From Citrobacter sp. On2M (lineage in GTDB: Bacteria; Pseudomonadota; Gammaproteobacteria; Enterobacterales; Enterobacteriaceae): a stretch of 64,000 nucleotides of DNA. The notes under the pieces were generated by a model. The model saw nothing but the letters and a program-made list of their open reading frames with translations. It searched no databases and had not been told where the DNA came from. The stretch spans positions 1,488,001-1,552,000 of the forward strand of contig NZ_WPCV01000004.1 of NCBI RefSeq assembly GCF_018035235.1, in the 5' to 3' direction. Positions 20,591 through 32,905 of this stretch are shown piece after piece. Position numbers and translations under genes: made by a program. Within the stretch, counting starts at the first letter, position 1. Each line of letters begins with the position of its first letter.

Positions 20591-21382
20591 TATTTGCATC
20601 CATAATAACCAACATTATTTTTATGCGGTAAAACCGCACCCCGTGATGTCGCCGGGAAGGCCCGGTAAAAAAAAAGCAAAAGGTCAAATACATAGCAGCG
20701 TGACGGCACTTACGCGTTGTCTAAACAGTCCTTTTTCAGAAGGCCGTATTCCTTACAAGCTCACATCAATTCTTACAAATGTCTAAGATTTTTCCTAATT
20801 CGACGCAACTCTACCCGCCACCCGTTACACATACAACGGAGCCATGCCGCGAATTTGAAGAATATGTGACGCAGATCACATAAACCAGCCAAACACTTAA
20901 CATAAATCCATCAGCACAGCTTTTACTTTGCTTATTTTTTAATCCAACAATCTCCATTTCAATTCCTTTGGGACGAATATTCTTGCAATAAAAGCGAATA
21001 GTATTTTGTTCACAAACGTTAATATCACATTGTAAAATAGCGAGCTTGATCACATTATTTATGCAAAACACCGTTTCAATTAAACGCTTTATAAACAATA
21101 ACTTAAATATTAAGAGTGATTAATTAATACCGGCTTGTGATAACCAGTAGAATGTTAAAATATGTTTATTTTTTATTAACACATTGTTTTCATTAGCAGT
21201 GAGTTTTACTTAAGTACCCTCAGTGTATTTACAAGTTAAATGGCTCAATTATTCTATTTATAAGAATAATTAATGAATAATCATGACGGTATTCACACTA
21301 TCCAGGAAGGAATGGTTGCAGTATGGAGTAAGCTGAGTAATGCTAAAAAATCCTCTCATAATTCTTAAAAAAGGAGTGAGTT
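20591..21382. promoter_or_regulatory. Long flhDC/uspC divergent control region
   Basis: 792 bp of AT-rich DNA between the divergent genes flhD and uspC. It is the counterpart of the long E. coli flhDC promoter and leader, a target for CRP, H-NS, OmpR, RcsB and small RNAs. The one site I can read clearly is a perfect CRP palindrome at 20865-20880. No insertion sequence is present, unlike several highly motile E. coli K-12 lines. A 95-codon opening inside it looks non-coding. Confidence 0.75.
20865..20880 (-). promoter_or_regulatory. CRP-binding site of flhDC
   Basis: Perfect TGTGA-N6-TCACA, about 275 bp upstream of the flhD start. This matches the known position and role of the CRP site that makes flagella catabolite-sensitive in E. 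coli (activator site just upstream of a roughly 200-base leader). Confidence 0.85.
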
Positions 21383-21811
21383 ATGAGCTACACACACATT
21401 CTTGTTGCGGTTGCCGCCACACCTGAAAGCCAACAGTTGTTAGCCAAGGCAGTTTCAATCGCCCGTCCTGTCAATGCCCGTATTAGCCTGATAACTCTGG
21501 TCTCAGACCCTGAACTTTATAATCAGTTTGCAGCTCCCATGCTGGAAGACCTGCGCGAAGTGATGCAAGAGGAGACTCAGGATTTTATCAACAAGCTCGG
21601 CAAAGAAGCGCAGTACCCCATTGAACATACCTTTATCACCTATGGGGCACTGAATGACCATATTCTGGACGTATGCCGGAAACACGCGGTCGATCTGGTC
21701 ATTTATGGCAACCATAACCACAGCTTCTTTTCGCGCGCGTCCTGCTCAGCGAAAAGCGTAGTTAGTGCCAGCCAGGTGGATGTTCTACTGGTTCCACTGG
21801 CTGGAGATTGA
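21383..21811 (+). CDS. uspC: Universal stress protein UspC
   Basis: 142-residue UspA-fold protein, start preceded by AAGGAG. N-terminal YTHILVAVAATPES and a C-terminal nucleotide-binding-like region (DLVIYGNHNHSFFSRASCSAKSVV) fit the UspACD group. UspC is induced by starvation and UV and is reported to scaffold KdpDE under salt stress and to affect motility. Position between flhD and otsA is the same as in E. coli. Confidence 0.95.
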   Translation: MSYTHILVAVAATPESQQLLAKAVSIARPVNARISLITLVSDPELYNQFAAPMLEDLREVMQEETQDFINKLGKEAQYPIEHTFITYGALNDHILDVCRKHAVDLVIYGNHNHSFFSRASCSAKSVVSASQVDVLLVPLAGD

Positions 21812-21828
21812 ATTTCGTTTTTGGCGCG

Positions 21829-24175
<2,347 letters not shown>

Positions 24176-24203
24176 CTAGACTAAAAAGTTGGGGATAAAA
24201 TAA

Positions 24204-25193
24204 TCAAACGGTACGCTTCGCTTTTTGCTTGTAACGGTCGAAGATCACCGCCGCCAGCAGGATAAGACCACGAACGACATACTGCGCGAACGGAGAGATA
24301 TTCAGCAGGTTCATCGCATTCTCAACCGTACCCAGGATCAACACCCCGGCCACCACATATGAGATTTTTCCGATGCCGCCTTTGAGCGAAACGCCCCCTA
24401 ACACGCACGCAGAAATCACGATCAGCTCATAGCCTATTGAGGTCATTGGCTGACCACTAGTCATACGTGATGCAAGGATAATTCCGGCAATGGCGGAGAC
24501 CAGCCCGGAAAGAATAAAGATAATAATCTTGGTACGAACAACCGGAACCCCAGCCAGGCGTGCCGCCTCTTCATTGCCCCCGATGGCCAGCGTATTACGA
24601 CCAAATGTGGTTTTATTCAGTAGTAAGCCAAAGGCGATGAAACAAACGACTGTGATCCAGATTGGCGCCGGCAGACCAAACCAGTTAGCGTAACCGAGCG
24701 TGAAGAAGCGCTCGTCTTCAATCCCCACGGCCTTACCGTCGGAAATAATATAGGCCAGACCGCGTACAATCTGCATGGTCGCAAGGGTGGTGATCAGGGC
24801 GTTAATTTTTAAACGCGCAATCACGAACCCATTAACCAGACCGCATAGAATACCGAGCAGCAGCCCGGCAGCCACGCCAATCCACAGGCTTTCGGTCATG
24901 TTAATGACCACGGCAGTGGTGACCCCAGCGCAGGCAATCACGGACGCAACGGACAGGTCAAAGTCACCGGATGCCAGGCAAAATAGCATTCCGCACGCAA
25001 CCATACCCGACATCGATACCGCCAGCCCCAGCCCCTTCATGTTGATGAAAGTTGCAAAGTTTGGCACAAACAGGGAACAAACGAGGAACAGCACGGCAAA
25101 CACCACCAGCATCCCGTACTGATCCCAAATGCGGCCAAGATTTAGCGCCGACTTCGCAGCACCTGAACCCGACGTAGAAACGGAAGACATCAT
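24204..25193 (-). CDS. araH: L-arabinose ABC transporter permease AraH
   Basis: 329-residue inner-membrane protein of the ribose/galactose-type permease family with about ten helices. SGDFDLSVASVIACAG and GGNEEAARLAGVPV (cytoplasmic coupling loop facing AraG) are typical. It forms the channel for high-affinity arabinose import. 11 bp after araG and last of araFGH. Confidence 0.95.
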   Translation of the reverse strand: MMSSVSTSGSGAAKSALNLGRIWDQYGMLVVFAVLFLVCSLFVPNFATFINMKGLGLAVSMSGMVACGMLFCLASGDFDLSVASVIACAGVTTAVVINMTESLWIGVAAGLLLGILCGLVNGFVIARLKINALITTLATMQIVRGLAYIISDGKAVGIEDERFFTLGYANWFGLPAPIWITVVCFIAFGLLLNKTTFGRNTLAIGGNEEAARLAGVPVVRTKIIIFILSGLVSAIAGIILASRMTSGQPMTSIGYELIVISACVLGGVSLKGGIGKISYVVAGVLILGTVENAMNLLNISPFAQYVVRGLILLAAVIFDRYKQKAKRTV

Positions 25194-25204
25194 TCTCTCC
25201 TTAT

Positions 25205-26719
25205 TCAGGCTACAGCCTGGCTGACTTTAGGCATAGCAAGGCTTAACGCCTGGCGCTCATCCGCCTGTTCATGAAGTAATTCTCCAGCGATTTCGCCTTC
25301 TCTCATCACCACAATACGGTCGGCGACACCGAGCACCTCTGGCAGGTCACTGGAAGCAAACAGCACGGCCACGCCGCGCGCCGCAAGGGCATAAATCACG
25401 TTATAAATTTCATGCTTAGCGCCCACATCAATGCCGCGTGTAGGTTCGTCCAGCAAGATCACCTTCATCTCTTCCGATAACCAACGACCAAGAATAGCCT
25501 TCTGCTGATTACCGCCAGAGAGGTTCATAATCAGTTGCTCCGCGCCCGGCGTTTTAATATTGAGTGAACGAATATGGTGATCGGCATTGGTCTCTTCCCA
25601 GCCGTTGTTAATCACGCATCCTCCCAGAACATGTTTACGGCGCGCGCTAATGTTGATGTTGTTACGCACCGAATGGACCGGAATAATCCCTTCTGCTTTA
25701 CGATCCTCCGGACACAGCATCATCCCCGCTTCAATGGCATGGCTCGGTTTACGGATATCAATCGGTTGTTGATCAATAAACACCTGACCTGCCGTAATTC
25801 GTGTACCGCCAAACAGCCCTTTCATCAATTCACTACGTCCAGCTCCCACCAGACCAAACAATCCGACAATTTCACCGCTTCGCACCGATAAACTGATCGG
25901 CGTACGCACGCCAGGGGCTTTTACCTCATGCAAACGCAGGCGCTCTGCACCATACGGTCTGGATTTCCAGCCATAAATATCGCCAAGGTCGCGCCCAACC
26001 ATCGCCTGTACCAGCGCATCGTGATCGACCTGCTGCATGTCCGTAAACGTTTTGACGTAATGACCATCTTTAAACACGGTAATGGCATCGCTGAGGGCAA
26101 AAATCTCCTCCATACGGTGCGAAACGTACAAGATGATGCGTCCTTCATTGCGCAACTCGCGGATAACGCGAAACAGATTCTCAATCTCACGTGCTGACAG
26201 GGAGCTGGTCGGTTCATCAAACGCAATAATTTTGGCGTTTCGCGCCAGCGCTTTCGCAATCTCCACCATCTGCCATTGACCGATGGAGAGGTATTTCAAT
26301 GGTGTGTCGGGATCGATATCCATGCCCAGATGCTTAAGCTGGATCCCCGCTTCATAGTTCAGCAGCGAGCGGTTCACAATTCCGCCTTTATGCGGCAACT
26401 GGCCTAGATAAATATTCTCGGCAACGGTCATTTCCGGGACGAGATGCAGCTCCTGATAAATAATGGCGACACCGGCATTAAGCGCAGCAGTGGTGTCCGC
26501 AAACGAAACCTCTTGTCCGCGGATCGTCAAAGATCCCGTTGTTGGCGCATAGTTACCGCTGAGAATCTTTAAGAGTGTTGACTTCCCGGCGCCATTTTCG
26601 CCCATCAGCGCATGCACCTGACCGGCATAGCAGTCGAAACTGATATCCGTAAGCGCTTTAACGCCGGGGAACGTTTTGCCAATGCCGCGAAATGAGAGAT
26701 ACGGGGTAGACTGTTGCAT
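25205..26719 (-). CDS. araG: L-arabinose ABC transporter ATP-binding protein AraG
   Basis: 504-residue tandem ATPase as in E. coli. First domain: Walker [10 protein letters not shown], signature LSIGQWQ, Walker [12 protein letters not shown]. Second domain: a degenerate Walker A (GLVGAGRSE), signature LSGGNQQK and Walker [13 protein letters not shown]. It powers arabinose uptake with AraF and AraH. The gap to araF holds a BIME, which can lower araG/araH expression relative to the binding protein. Confidence 0.97.
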   Translation of the reverse strand: MQQSTPYLSFRGIGKTFPGVKALTDISFDCYAGQVHALMGENGAGKSTLLKILSGNYAPTTGSLTIRGQEVSFADTTAALNAGVAIIYQELHLVPEMTVAENIYLGQLPHKGGIVNRSLLNYEAGIQLKHLGMDIDPDTPLKYLSIGQWQMVEIAKALARNAKIIAFDEPTSSLSAREIENLFRVIRELRNEGRIILYVSHRMEEIFALSDAITVFKDGHYVKTFTDMQQVDHDALVQAMVGRDLGDIYGWKSRPYGAERLRLHEVKAPGVRTPISLSVRSGEIVGLFGLVGAGRSELMKGLFGGTRITAGQVFIDQQPIDIRKPSHAIEAGMMLCPEDRKAEGIIPVHSVRNNINISARRKHVLGGCVINNGWEETNADHHIRSLNIKTPGAEQLIMNLSGGNQQKAILGRWLSEEMKVILLDEPTRGIDVGAKHEIYNVIYALAARGVAVLFASSDLPEVLGVADRIVVMREGEIAGELLHEQADERQALSLAMPKVSQAVA

Positions 26720-26743
26720 AACGTCTCCGTGAATCAGATCTTT

Positions 26744-26831
26744 ATGCCGGATAGCGGCGTTGCCTCATCCGGCCTACTGAGTACGCAATTCGTACGCCGG
26801 ACAAGACGCATTGACGTCGCATCCGGCGTTT
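26744..26831. repeat. BIME between araF and araG
   Basis: Two REP units, TGCCGGATAGCGGCGTTGCC...ATCCGGC and CGCCGGACAAGACGC...GCATCCGGCG, in head-to-head form with a central GTACGCAATTCGTAC palindrome. It fills the 115-bp araF-araG gap inside the operon. Confidence 0.9.
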
Positions 26832-26834
26832 ATG

Positions 26835-27824
26835 TTACTTACCGCCTAAGCCTTTCTTCGCGAGCTCTTCTTTGAAGTTATCGCGGGTAATCAGCACTAC
26901 ATCCGTCACTTCGGTAAACGCCGGAGGCTCTGCACCTTTTGTCACCCAGTTGTAGAGCATTTCGCTTGATTTATAGCCGTGAACGTCCGGGCTTGGCAGC
27001 AATGAGCCGTAGAACCCGGTCGCTTCGCCTTTGGACAGTTCGCTTACTGCATCAACGCCGTTGATACCAATACCAATTACGTTTGGTGCTTTGAAGCCCT
27101 GCCCTTCGGTCGCACGTACGCCGCCCAGCACGGTGTTGTCGTTCATGCCGACAATCAGCCAGTGTTTGACTTCAGGATGCTGAACCAGCATAGAGTTAGC
27201 GGCATCGAATGCGCCGGGGATATCATTTGATTTAGTTGGGACCTGGTAGATCTGTTTTTCCGGGAAGCCAGCGGCTTTAAGCGCTTCCATTGAACCAGAA
27301 GTACGACGACGTGCGGTGTCGAGTTCGTTCGCAGTTATAGCCATCACGGCGGTGGATTTCACATCCCAGCCGCGTTTTTGCATCTCCTTGTACAGTTCCT
27401 GACCCTGGCGCTCACCAATTTTGGTTGCCGCCATCATCACTAACGGCACGGTCTCCATCGGCTTGCCTTTGGCGTTGGCAAACTGGTCATCAACGGCAAT
27501 GACTTTCATATCGTAGCCACGTGCCTTCGCCATAATGGCAGGCCCGAGTTTAGGATCCGGGGTACAAATGACAAACCCTTTTGCGCCACTGGCAGCGAGG
27601 CTGTCGATGGCGTTAAGGGTTTTCTCACCATCCGGAACGGCAATTTTGATCACCTCAAAGCCAAGGTCTTTACCGGCTTTATCGGCAAATTTCCATTCTG
27701 TCTGGAACCACGGTTCTTCCGGCTGTTTAACCAGGAAACCGAGCTTCATGGATTCAGCGATAGCGGATTGTGACATAATGGCAGCCAGACCGATGGCAGC
27801 CAGCGCTTTAGTGAATTTGTGCAT
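26835..27824 (-). CDS. araF: L-arabinose-binding periplasmic protein AraF
   Basis: 329 residues with a signal peptide ending near SQSAIAE, nearly identical to E. coli AraF. A type I periplasmic binding fold with KLGFLVKQPEEPWFQTEWK, the AVPDGEKTLNAID helix and SNDIPGAFDAANSM. It delivers arabinose to AraGH. First gene of araFGH, transcribed from the 27825-28139 region. Confidence 0.97.
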   Translation of the reverse strand: MHKFTKALAAIGLAAIMSQSAIAESMKLGFLVKQPEEPWFQTEWKFADKAGKDLGFEVIKIAVPDGEKTLNAIDSLAASGAKGFVICTPDPKLGPAIMAKARGYDMKVIAVDDQFANAKGKPMETVPLVMMAATKIGERQGQELYKEMQKRGWDVKSTAVMAITANELDTARRRTSGSMEALKAAGFPEKQIYQVPTKSNDIPGAFDAANSMLVQHPEVKHWLIVGMNDNTVLGGVRATEGQGFKAPNVIGIGINGVDAVSELSKGEATGFYGSLLPSPDVHGYKSSEMLYNWVTKGAEPPAFTEVTDVVLITRDNFKEELAKKGLGGK

Positions 27825-28139
27825 GGTTAACTCCAGCTTTAACGTTCTTTTATGTAGGGTAAAATCAGACGATTTTTTGTAATTCGGACGTAAAACAAGG
27901 CATTACCTTTTATTGATAAGATCAATGCCAGTGCTGAGAGTATTTTTAGCGGGAAATTGATTCTCCATAAGAGAGCGGCATCACACCACAGAATTACAGT
28001 AATTGCGTACATAAATTCAGCGGGAAATGACATAAAAAAACGCGGTTTTGTCGACGGGAAAAAAGAGGAATAGCAGATTAGTCCATAACATCAGCCAACG
28101 AATCCTTGTTCCCGAATACCGAAGCATTCGGGAAAATGA
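27825..28139 (-). promoter_or_regulatory. araFGH promoter region
   Basis: 315 bp between araF and the DJ-1 gene. A weak CRP-like site, AGAGA-N6-TCACA, is at 27970-27985, beside TCCATA, the conserved half of AraC sites. araFGH is under CRP and AraC in E. coli, so these are plausible, but neither site is a full consensus match and I could not place the promoter exactly. Confidence 0.35.
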
Positions 28140-28697
28140 TTACCATTGGTAATAAATGTGGTCAGCGTGATCGCGAACCGGAGTGTCGTCGCCCAGCAGA
28201 CGCGCCGAAAGCGTCAGCGCGAAATCGAAAATATGCCCTAACCCTTTGCCGCTAATCAGATTGCCATCTTCAACCACCGGCGCATCGATATATTCCCCAT
28301 CGGTGACGTTTTGCCACAGCTCTCCAGAGCACACGTAGCGACGCCCCTTCAGCAGACCGTTGCCGCCCAACACCCGTACAGCCGCAGAACACACCGGGCA
28401 GATGAGTTTCCCCTCATCATCATGACGAGCCACAAACCGGATAACCGCCTCACTGGCGGCAAGGTTAACGCTACCCTGCGGCCCGCCAGGCAACACGATG
28501 GCATCGTAGAGATACGACTGACGCGCGGCCAGCGTGCTGTCCGTTACCATCGGTACGTCATGGTAACTCACCACCGCGCGTGACTCCGCGCAGGCCAGCG
28601 TTTCAACCTCGATATTCAGTCGACGCAGAATATCAATGGTAACTATCGCCTCCGCCTCTTCAAAACCGGGTGCCAGCAGCACCGCGACTTTCTTCAT
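28140..28697 (-). CDS. DJ-1/PfpI family protein (YajL-like)
   Basis: 185 residues with the flavodoxin-like DJ-1 fold: APGFEEAEAIVTIDILRR at the N-terminus (conserved Glu at 14-15), IVLPGGPQGSVNLA, and the nucleophile elbow CPVCSAAVRVLG with Cys103. Related proteins (YajL, DJ-1) are linked to oxidative stress and glyoxal or glycation repair; the exact activity here is unknown. AAGGAG-like ribosome site precedes the ATG. Not part of this region in E. coli K-12 as far as I recall; a Salmonella counterpart probably exists. Confidence 0.85.
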   Translation of the reverse strand: MKKVAVLLAPGFEEAEAIVTIDILRRLNIEVETLACAESRAVVSYHDVPMVTDSTLAARQSYLYDAIVLPGGPQGSVNLAASEAVIRFVARHDDEGKLICPVCSAAVRVLGGNGLLKGRRYVCSGELWQNVTDGEYIDAPVVEDGNLISGKGLGHIFDFALTLSARLLGDDTPVRDHADHIYYQW

Positions 28698-29240
28698 ATG
28701 TAACTCCTCGCTTTATCCACATAAACGAAACAATTAATGACGAATAGTTCTGGCCGTTAAATTTCTCAATTTGATTAAAACTGATCTGGCACAAAAAATT
28801 AGCTATCAGATCATTAATCCGATCGTGAAATTGCTTCGCAGCATGAACAGATAATCATCAGGAGCCAGACAATATCTTATTGTGGAAAATATTTTTGTGA
28901 TTTAAAACACCATTTCATTATTGAAATGTGGATTTAATAACATAAATATCAACTCGTTGCATTCATGTCATCTATATGCAAAGAGAGCAGAAGCACAGAT
29001 GGGGTGATGACAATATGTAAAAAAACATAAATACACAGATTTAAGGATTTTCTTATGTTGGAGCAAGCGTTATGCTGATTCACGATCGGGAGCGAATATA
29101 ATTCGCGATCGCTAAAGGACCGGCGGAACGGATTTATTCTGCTAACAGTTATAATTGTACGTAGAGATGTAGTGCAGCGGCAGCCCGTTGTACTGGCGTT
29201 AGTAACGTACATCCCCCTTTCTGTAAATAAGGATATTGAT
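28698..29240. other. 543-bp intergenic region upstream of ftnB
   Basis: AT-rich DNA between the divergent DJ-1 gene and ftnB. I find no credible gene, tRNA or convincing Fur or FNR box by eye. The stretch must hold both promoters. An 87-codon minus-strand opening at 28949-29212 overlaps the ftnB leader and has no protein-like features. Confidence 0.6.
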
Positions 29241-29744
29241 ATGGCTGCAGTTGGAATTGTTCATAAACTCAACACCCAAATGAACCTCGAGTTCTACGCA
29301 TCGAATCTTTACCTGCATCTTAGTGAGTGGTGCTACGAACATAGCCTGACAGGTACCGCAACGTTTCTGCGCACTCAGGCGCAAGGTAATGTGACTCAAA
29401 TGATGCGTATGTTCAATTACATGAAAAGTGCCGGGGCTAACCCCATCGTCAAGGCCATTGATGTTCCGGTTGATGAGCTGACTTCCCTTGAAGAATTGTT
29501 TCAGAAAACGTTGGATGAATATCAACAGCGCGCGAGTAAGCTCTCGCGCTTAACCAATGAAGCTGAAGCGTTAAACGATGCACCAACGATCGATTTTCTT
29601 CACGACCTGGAGAAAGAACAGCAGCAGGATGGTGTGCTGTTGCAGACGATTCTTGATGAAGTCCGCAGCGCCAAACGTGCAGGGCTGTGCATGGCGCAAA
29701 CCGATAAGCACCTGCTTAACGTTGTTAACTATCAACAGCACTGA
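29241..29744 (+). CDS. ftnB: Ferritin-like protein FtnB
   Basis: 167 residues from [23 protein letters not shown], the E. coli length; start preceded by AAGGATATTGAT. A four-helix ferritin fold, but the ferroxidase residues seen in FtnA (for example the Glu/His cluster EEMTHM) are replaced (here GNVTQMM), as in other FtnB proteins. In Salmonella FtnB supplies iron for repair of oxidised Fe-S clusters and for virulence. Separate from ftnA by about 3 kb, both on the plus strand. Confidence 0.95.
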   Translation: MAAVGIVHKLNTQMNLEFYASNLYLHLSEWCYEHSLTGTATFLRTQAQGNVTQMMRMFNYMKSAGANPIVKAIDVPVDELTSLEELFQKTLDEYQQRASKLSRLTNEAEALNDAPTIDFLHDLEKEQQQDGVLLQTILDEVRSAKRAGLCMAQTDKHLLNVVNYQQH

Positions 29745-29824
29745 TATCTGACGCCCCAACATCTGCGCCTCCCATTCTGCGAGGCGCAAAAAAACCTTTC
29801 TAAAACCTGAAACAACGGTTTATT

Positions 29825-30076
29825 TTAGTGAGATTCATTCTGCGGCGTGAATTTCAACTCGATCAAGGCAACCGCTTTTTGTATTGCACGCATTGTGACC
29901 GGATCGGCACCTGCAGGATGGCTGGAAAAATCGATGTTTTTCAGCTGGCTGGACATTTTCTCCCGAACTTCTACCGGGGCAATAACATCAAGAACATCAA
30001 GAATTTGCTTGATAACCAGCTGACAGGCAACAACGTCCGAGAGCAGTTCCTGATCGGCATTCAGTGTTTGGGACAT
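29825..30076 (-). CDS. yecJ: Conserved protein YecJ (DUF2766)
   Basis: 83 residues, the same length and nearly the same sequence as E. coli YecJ ([20 protein letters not shown] ... KFTPQNESH). Small soluble protein of unknown function conserved in enterobacteria next to ftnB. Confidence 0.93.
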   Translation of the reverse strand: MSQTLNADQELLSDVVACQLVIKQILDVLDVIAPVEVREKMSSQLKNIDFSSHPAGADPVTMRAIQKAVALIELKFTPQNESH

Positions 30077-30205
30077 AGTGAGCTCCTTATAGAAAGGTCG
30101 TCATAGTACCCATTCAGCGCTCGAAACAATAGCCGCACACGCATTACGAATACGCTGAAACTAAAAATAGTTCCAGTCAGTTTCTTTTGAGATGGCAAGC
30201 ACAGC

Positions 30206-31438
30206 ATGAGTGAAAAGCTGGCGGTTGAGAACAAACGCGGTCTTTCCCCGGCAGCATTACTTGTTGCCGGAGCTTTCTTTATGGAGTTTATCGACGGTAC
30301 GGTAATTGCCACCGCCCTGCCTGACATGGCCATTAGTTTTGGCGTGCAGGCGGTAGATCTGAACATTGGCATTAGCACCTACCTGATCACTCTCGCGGTA
30401 CTGCGTACCACACCTAAACATCAATTGATCACTGCTATTGCGACCCTGACGTGGCCCGCATTAGTCGCGCCTATTATTGGTCCTCCTTTGGGAGGATTCA
30501 TCACCAGCTACGCCAACTGGCGCTGGATTTTCTTTATTAATGTTCCGCTGGGAATACTGGCGATTGTGCTGGCGCTACGTTTTATCCCGGATATTCATGA
30601 CGACGAGCGCCACCCGTTCGATATCGCGGGTTTTATCGCGACCTCTGTTGCGATGGTTAGCCTGGTGTATGCCATGGAGTTATTGGGAGCTCAGCAGCCG
30701 CAGGGCTGGCTGACCGCAGGGCTTCTGGCGCTAGGGGTAATGACCTTCCTGTTTGCTCTGCATCATTTTCGTCGCACCGCCTGGCCGATGATTCGTCTGG
30801 ATGCCATGAGCGTTCCTACTTTTCGCATCACCATGTACGGTGGGTCGCTGTTTCGTGCTTCAATCAGCGCAGTACCATTTTTGCTGCCGTTAATGTTCCA
30901 GGTCGGTTTCGGCATGAACGCTTTTCACGCGGGTTCGCTGGTACTGGCGGTATTTGTGGGCAATCTGACGATTAAACCTGCTACCACGCCGTTGATACGC
31001 TGGCTGGGCTTTAAGAAACTATTGTTGATAAACGGCGCACTGAACGTCCTGGCGTTGCTGGCCTGCGCATTGTTCACGCCACAGACCCCCACCTGGGTTA
31101 TTTTACTGGTGTTGTACCTGGGCGGCGTGTTCCGCTCTGTTCAGTTTACCGGCGTCAGCACGCTCGCTTTTGCGGACGTCCCCGTTTCACAAATGAGCTA
31201 CGCCAATACGCTGTTCAGTACGGCAACACAATTAGCGGTAGGTTTAGGTATTTCATTGGCCGCTATTGGGATCCGCATCGGCGATGAAATCAGTGAATGG
31301 CTGGCATTAGGCAATATTCCAGGGAGCAGTTTCCGGTTGGCCTTTGTCATGATTGCCATTATTTGTCTTGTCGGTATGGTGGATACGCTGCGACTCGCCC
31401 CGGATGCTGGAAGCGCAGTATCAAACAAGAACAGATAG
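30206..31438 (+). CDS. DHA2-type MFS transporter with apparent internal in-frame deletion
   Basis: 410 residues; relatives of the 14-helix EmrB-type drug-exporter family are about 470. The N-terminus (FFMEFIDGTVIATALPDMA) and helix 2 (GISTYLITLAV) are intact, but helix 2 then runs straight into LRTTPKHQLITAIATLTWP, a segment that normally follows helix 4. Missing are the end of helix 2, the loop with MFS motif A (G-x-x-x-D-R-x-G-R-R/K) and helices 3-4, roughly 60 residues. Motif C (GPPLGGFITSYANWRW) and later helices are present. The reading frame stays open. Probably a non-functional or strongly altered transporter; comparison length is from memory of the family. Confidence 0.75.
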   Translation: MSEKLAVENKRGLSPAALLVAGAFFMEFIDGTVIATALPDMAISFGVQAVDLNIGISTYLITLAVLRTTPKHQLITAIATLTWPALVAPIIGPPLGGFITSYANWRWIFFINVPLGILAIVLALRFIPDIHDDERHPFDIAGFIATSVAMVSLVYAMELLGAQQPQGWLTAGLLALGVMTFLFALHHFRRTAWPMIRLDAMSVPTFRITMYGGSLFRASISAVPFLLPLMFQVGFGMNAFHAGSLVLAVFVGNLTIKPATTPLIRWLGFKKLLLINGALNVLALLACALFTPQTPTWVILLVLYLGGVFRSVQFTGVSTLAFADVPVSQMSYANTLFSTATQLAVGLGISLAAIGIRIGDEISEWLALGNIPGSSFRLAFVMIAIICLVGMVDTLRLAPDAGSAVSNKNR

Positions 31439-31470
31439 CCCGGCAGGTGTCCCCCCCGGGCCAACAGAAT

Positions 31471-32109
31471 TTAGCCAATTATCTCACGGACAAATGATTC
31501 AATCGCTTTGTCCTGGCAGTTCTCAAAGAAGCACTGCTGGAAGCGCGGGCCAGACACGGCGGTTTTCACCAGCTCAGGATCGATAGCGCGCAACGTGTCC
31601 AAATAGTTTTCTTTTACCACCGCCGCTTTCACTTGATTCAGTATACCAGCGTTACGCACCTGGGGCTCTTTACGCTCAGGTGGGTAACCTTCGCCGTTAC
31701 GACCAGTGAACGCTTTCTCAAACATATAGCGCACATTCAACTCAGCACCCCAGCCAAAACCCTTGGCGAATGCCAGAGATAGCGCATTGCCGTTGTTGAT
31801 CTGAGAGAACAAGAATGCGTCTGCCGGATCGAGGCAGTAACCACATACCACGCCCGGATGTATATTCAAAGACATCATTGCCCCCTGGCCCGTACCGCAC
31901 CCCGTGACAACAAAATCCACCGCTTTAGAATTAAGCAGGATGCTGGCCATGATACCTAAATGGATGTAGGTCAGATGATGGTCATTTTCGTCGTTCATCC
32001 CGACGTTATACACGGGAAAACCTTTCTCATCCGCGACGGCCTTAAGCTCGTTATGAATGATGGCATTTTTGCTTGCCTGACTGTTTTCCATCATCAATGC
32101 AATTTTCAT
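31471..32109 (-). CDS. RpiB/LacA/LacB-family sugar-phosphate isomerase
   Basis: 212 residues. The N-terminal half has the RpiB fold with the conserved VTGCGTGQGAMMSLN loop (RpiB: GTGIG) that carries the catalytic Cys and phosphate contacts, and the CLDPADAFLFSQINNGNALSLA segment in place of RpiB N-x-x-N-x-L. A C-terminal extension of about 60 residues beyond RpiB is seen. It may isomerise a pentose or related sugar phosphate; substrate unknown. Converges with the MFS gene, from which a GC-rich hairpin at about 31439-31464 separates it. Confidence 0.8.
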   Translation of the reverse strand: MKIALMMENSQASKNAIIHNELKAVADEKGFPVYNVGMNDENDHHLTYIHLGIMASILLNSKAVDFVVTGCGTGQGAMMSLNIHPGVVCGYCLDPADAFLFSQINNGNALSLAFAKGFGWGAELNVRYMFEKAFTGRNGEGYPPERKEPQVRNAGILNQVKAAVVKENYLDTLRAIDPELVKTAVSGPRFQQCFFENCQDKAIESFVREIIG

Positions 32110-32377
32110 TCTTTAATCTCCTGAATGCGCTGCGGTGATCCGCTGAAAGTCATAACATTCAGGCCACATTACTATTTTGCAAACTCACTTTCAAATTTAA
32201 TGAAATTTAGTTTTATAAAATAATGAAGTGCTCACATTTTTCCCTCGGCAGATCAGAATGGCCTCAATAAAATGACGTCGTTGCGATTAATCGCAGGTGA
32301 TCTTCAGGCTATTCAAGCCATTGCTGAGGCAGCACGTATGCCATGATGTCGTATCTCCGTACTTTCAGAGCGATCAC

Positions 32378-32713
32378 ATGAAGACCTTTATCCTTGCCCT
32401 TTTGCCGCTCGTGCTGACAGGATGCACTATTACTAAACAGGCGCAGGTCAGTGAAGCCAGCGCCATCACCGGCGTGGTTCGCCTGACCTACAACCAGGCC
32501 ATACTGCAAACGGCCCGTACTGATGACTACGTTACCCAAGGAACCGCGACCAAAGAGTGTCAGCGCCTGGGTTATGCCAACGCAATGGCGTTTGGTCAAC
32601 CGGTTTCAACCTGTAGCGTATATGCCGGTTCTCTGTGCTTAAATACCAAAATTACGCTCGCCTGGCAGTGTCACGGTGTCGCAATCCGCCAATCACCTTC
32701 CTTCAATTATTAA
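32378..32713 (+). CDS. yecR: Lipoprotein YecR (flagellar regulon)
   Basis: 111 residues from MKTFILALLPLVLTGC, a type II signal peptide with lipobox LTGC (Cys15). The mature part has several Cys that may pair (CQRL, TCSVYAGSLCL, WQC). In E. coli yecR is placed in the FlhDC/FliA regulon but its role is unknown. An upstream in-frame ATG would put 27 charged residues before the signal peptide and is rejected. Confidence 0.9.
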   Translation: MKTFILALLPLVLTGCTITKQAQVSEASAITGVVRLTYNQAILQTARTDDYVTQGTATKECQRLGYANAMAFGQPVSTCSVYAGSLCLNTKITLAWQCHGVAIRQSPSFNY

Positions 32714-32905
32714 TATTTCCGACCAGCATATTATTGCTGGTCTTCTGCCTTTTCATTATTTGTATCCTGAGTTTAATAGCGTTAATGCGTTTTATTCCCA
32801 TTCGTATTTTTGATAAATAATTATATTATTTTACCTTTTGCAAATAATTAAATAACAAATTATAGTGACGCCACGTCAATATATTAACGTTTGTGGAGCA
32901 GAACC

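Noticed and set aside
20811-21098. 95-codon minus-strand frame upstream of flhD
   Set aside because: Lies in the AT-rich flhDC control region over the CRP site and likely promoter; no domain-like pattern and no good ribosome site.
26744-26831. Double palindrome between araF and araG as something new
   Set aside because: Matches ordinary enterobacterial REP units forming a BIME, a known place for such elements in transport operons.
29763-29795. Hairpin TGCGCCTC...GAGGCGCA between ftnB and yecJ as a terminator
   Set aside because: It is followed by A-run on the plus strand and preceded by T-run on the minus strand, so lacks the T-tail in the needed place for either gene; could still be a structure.
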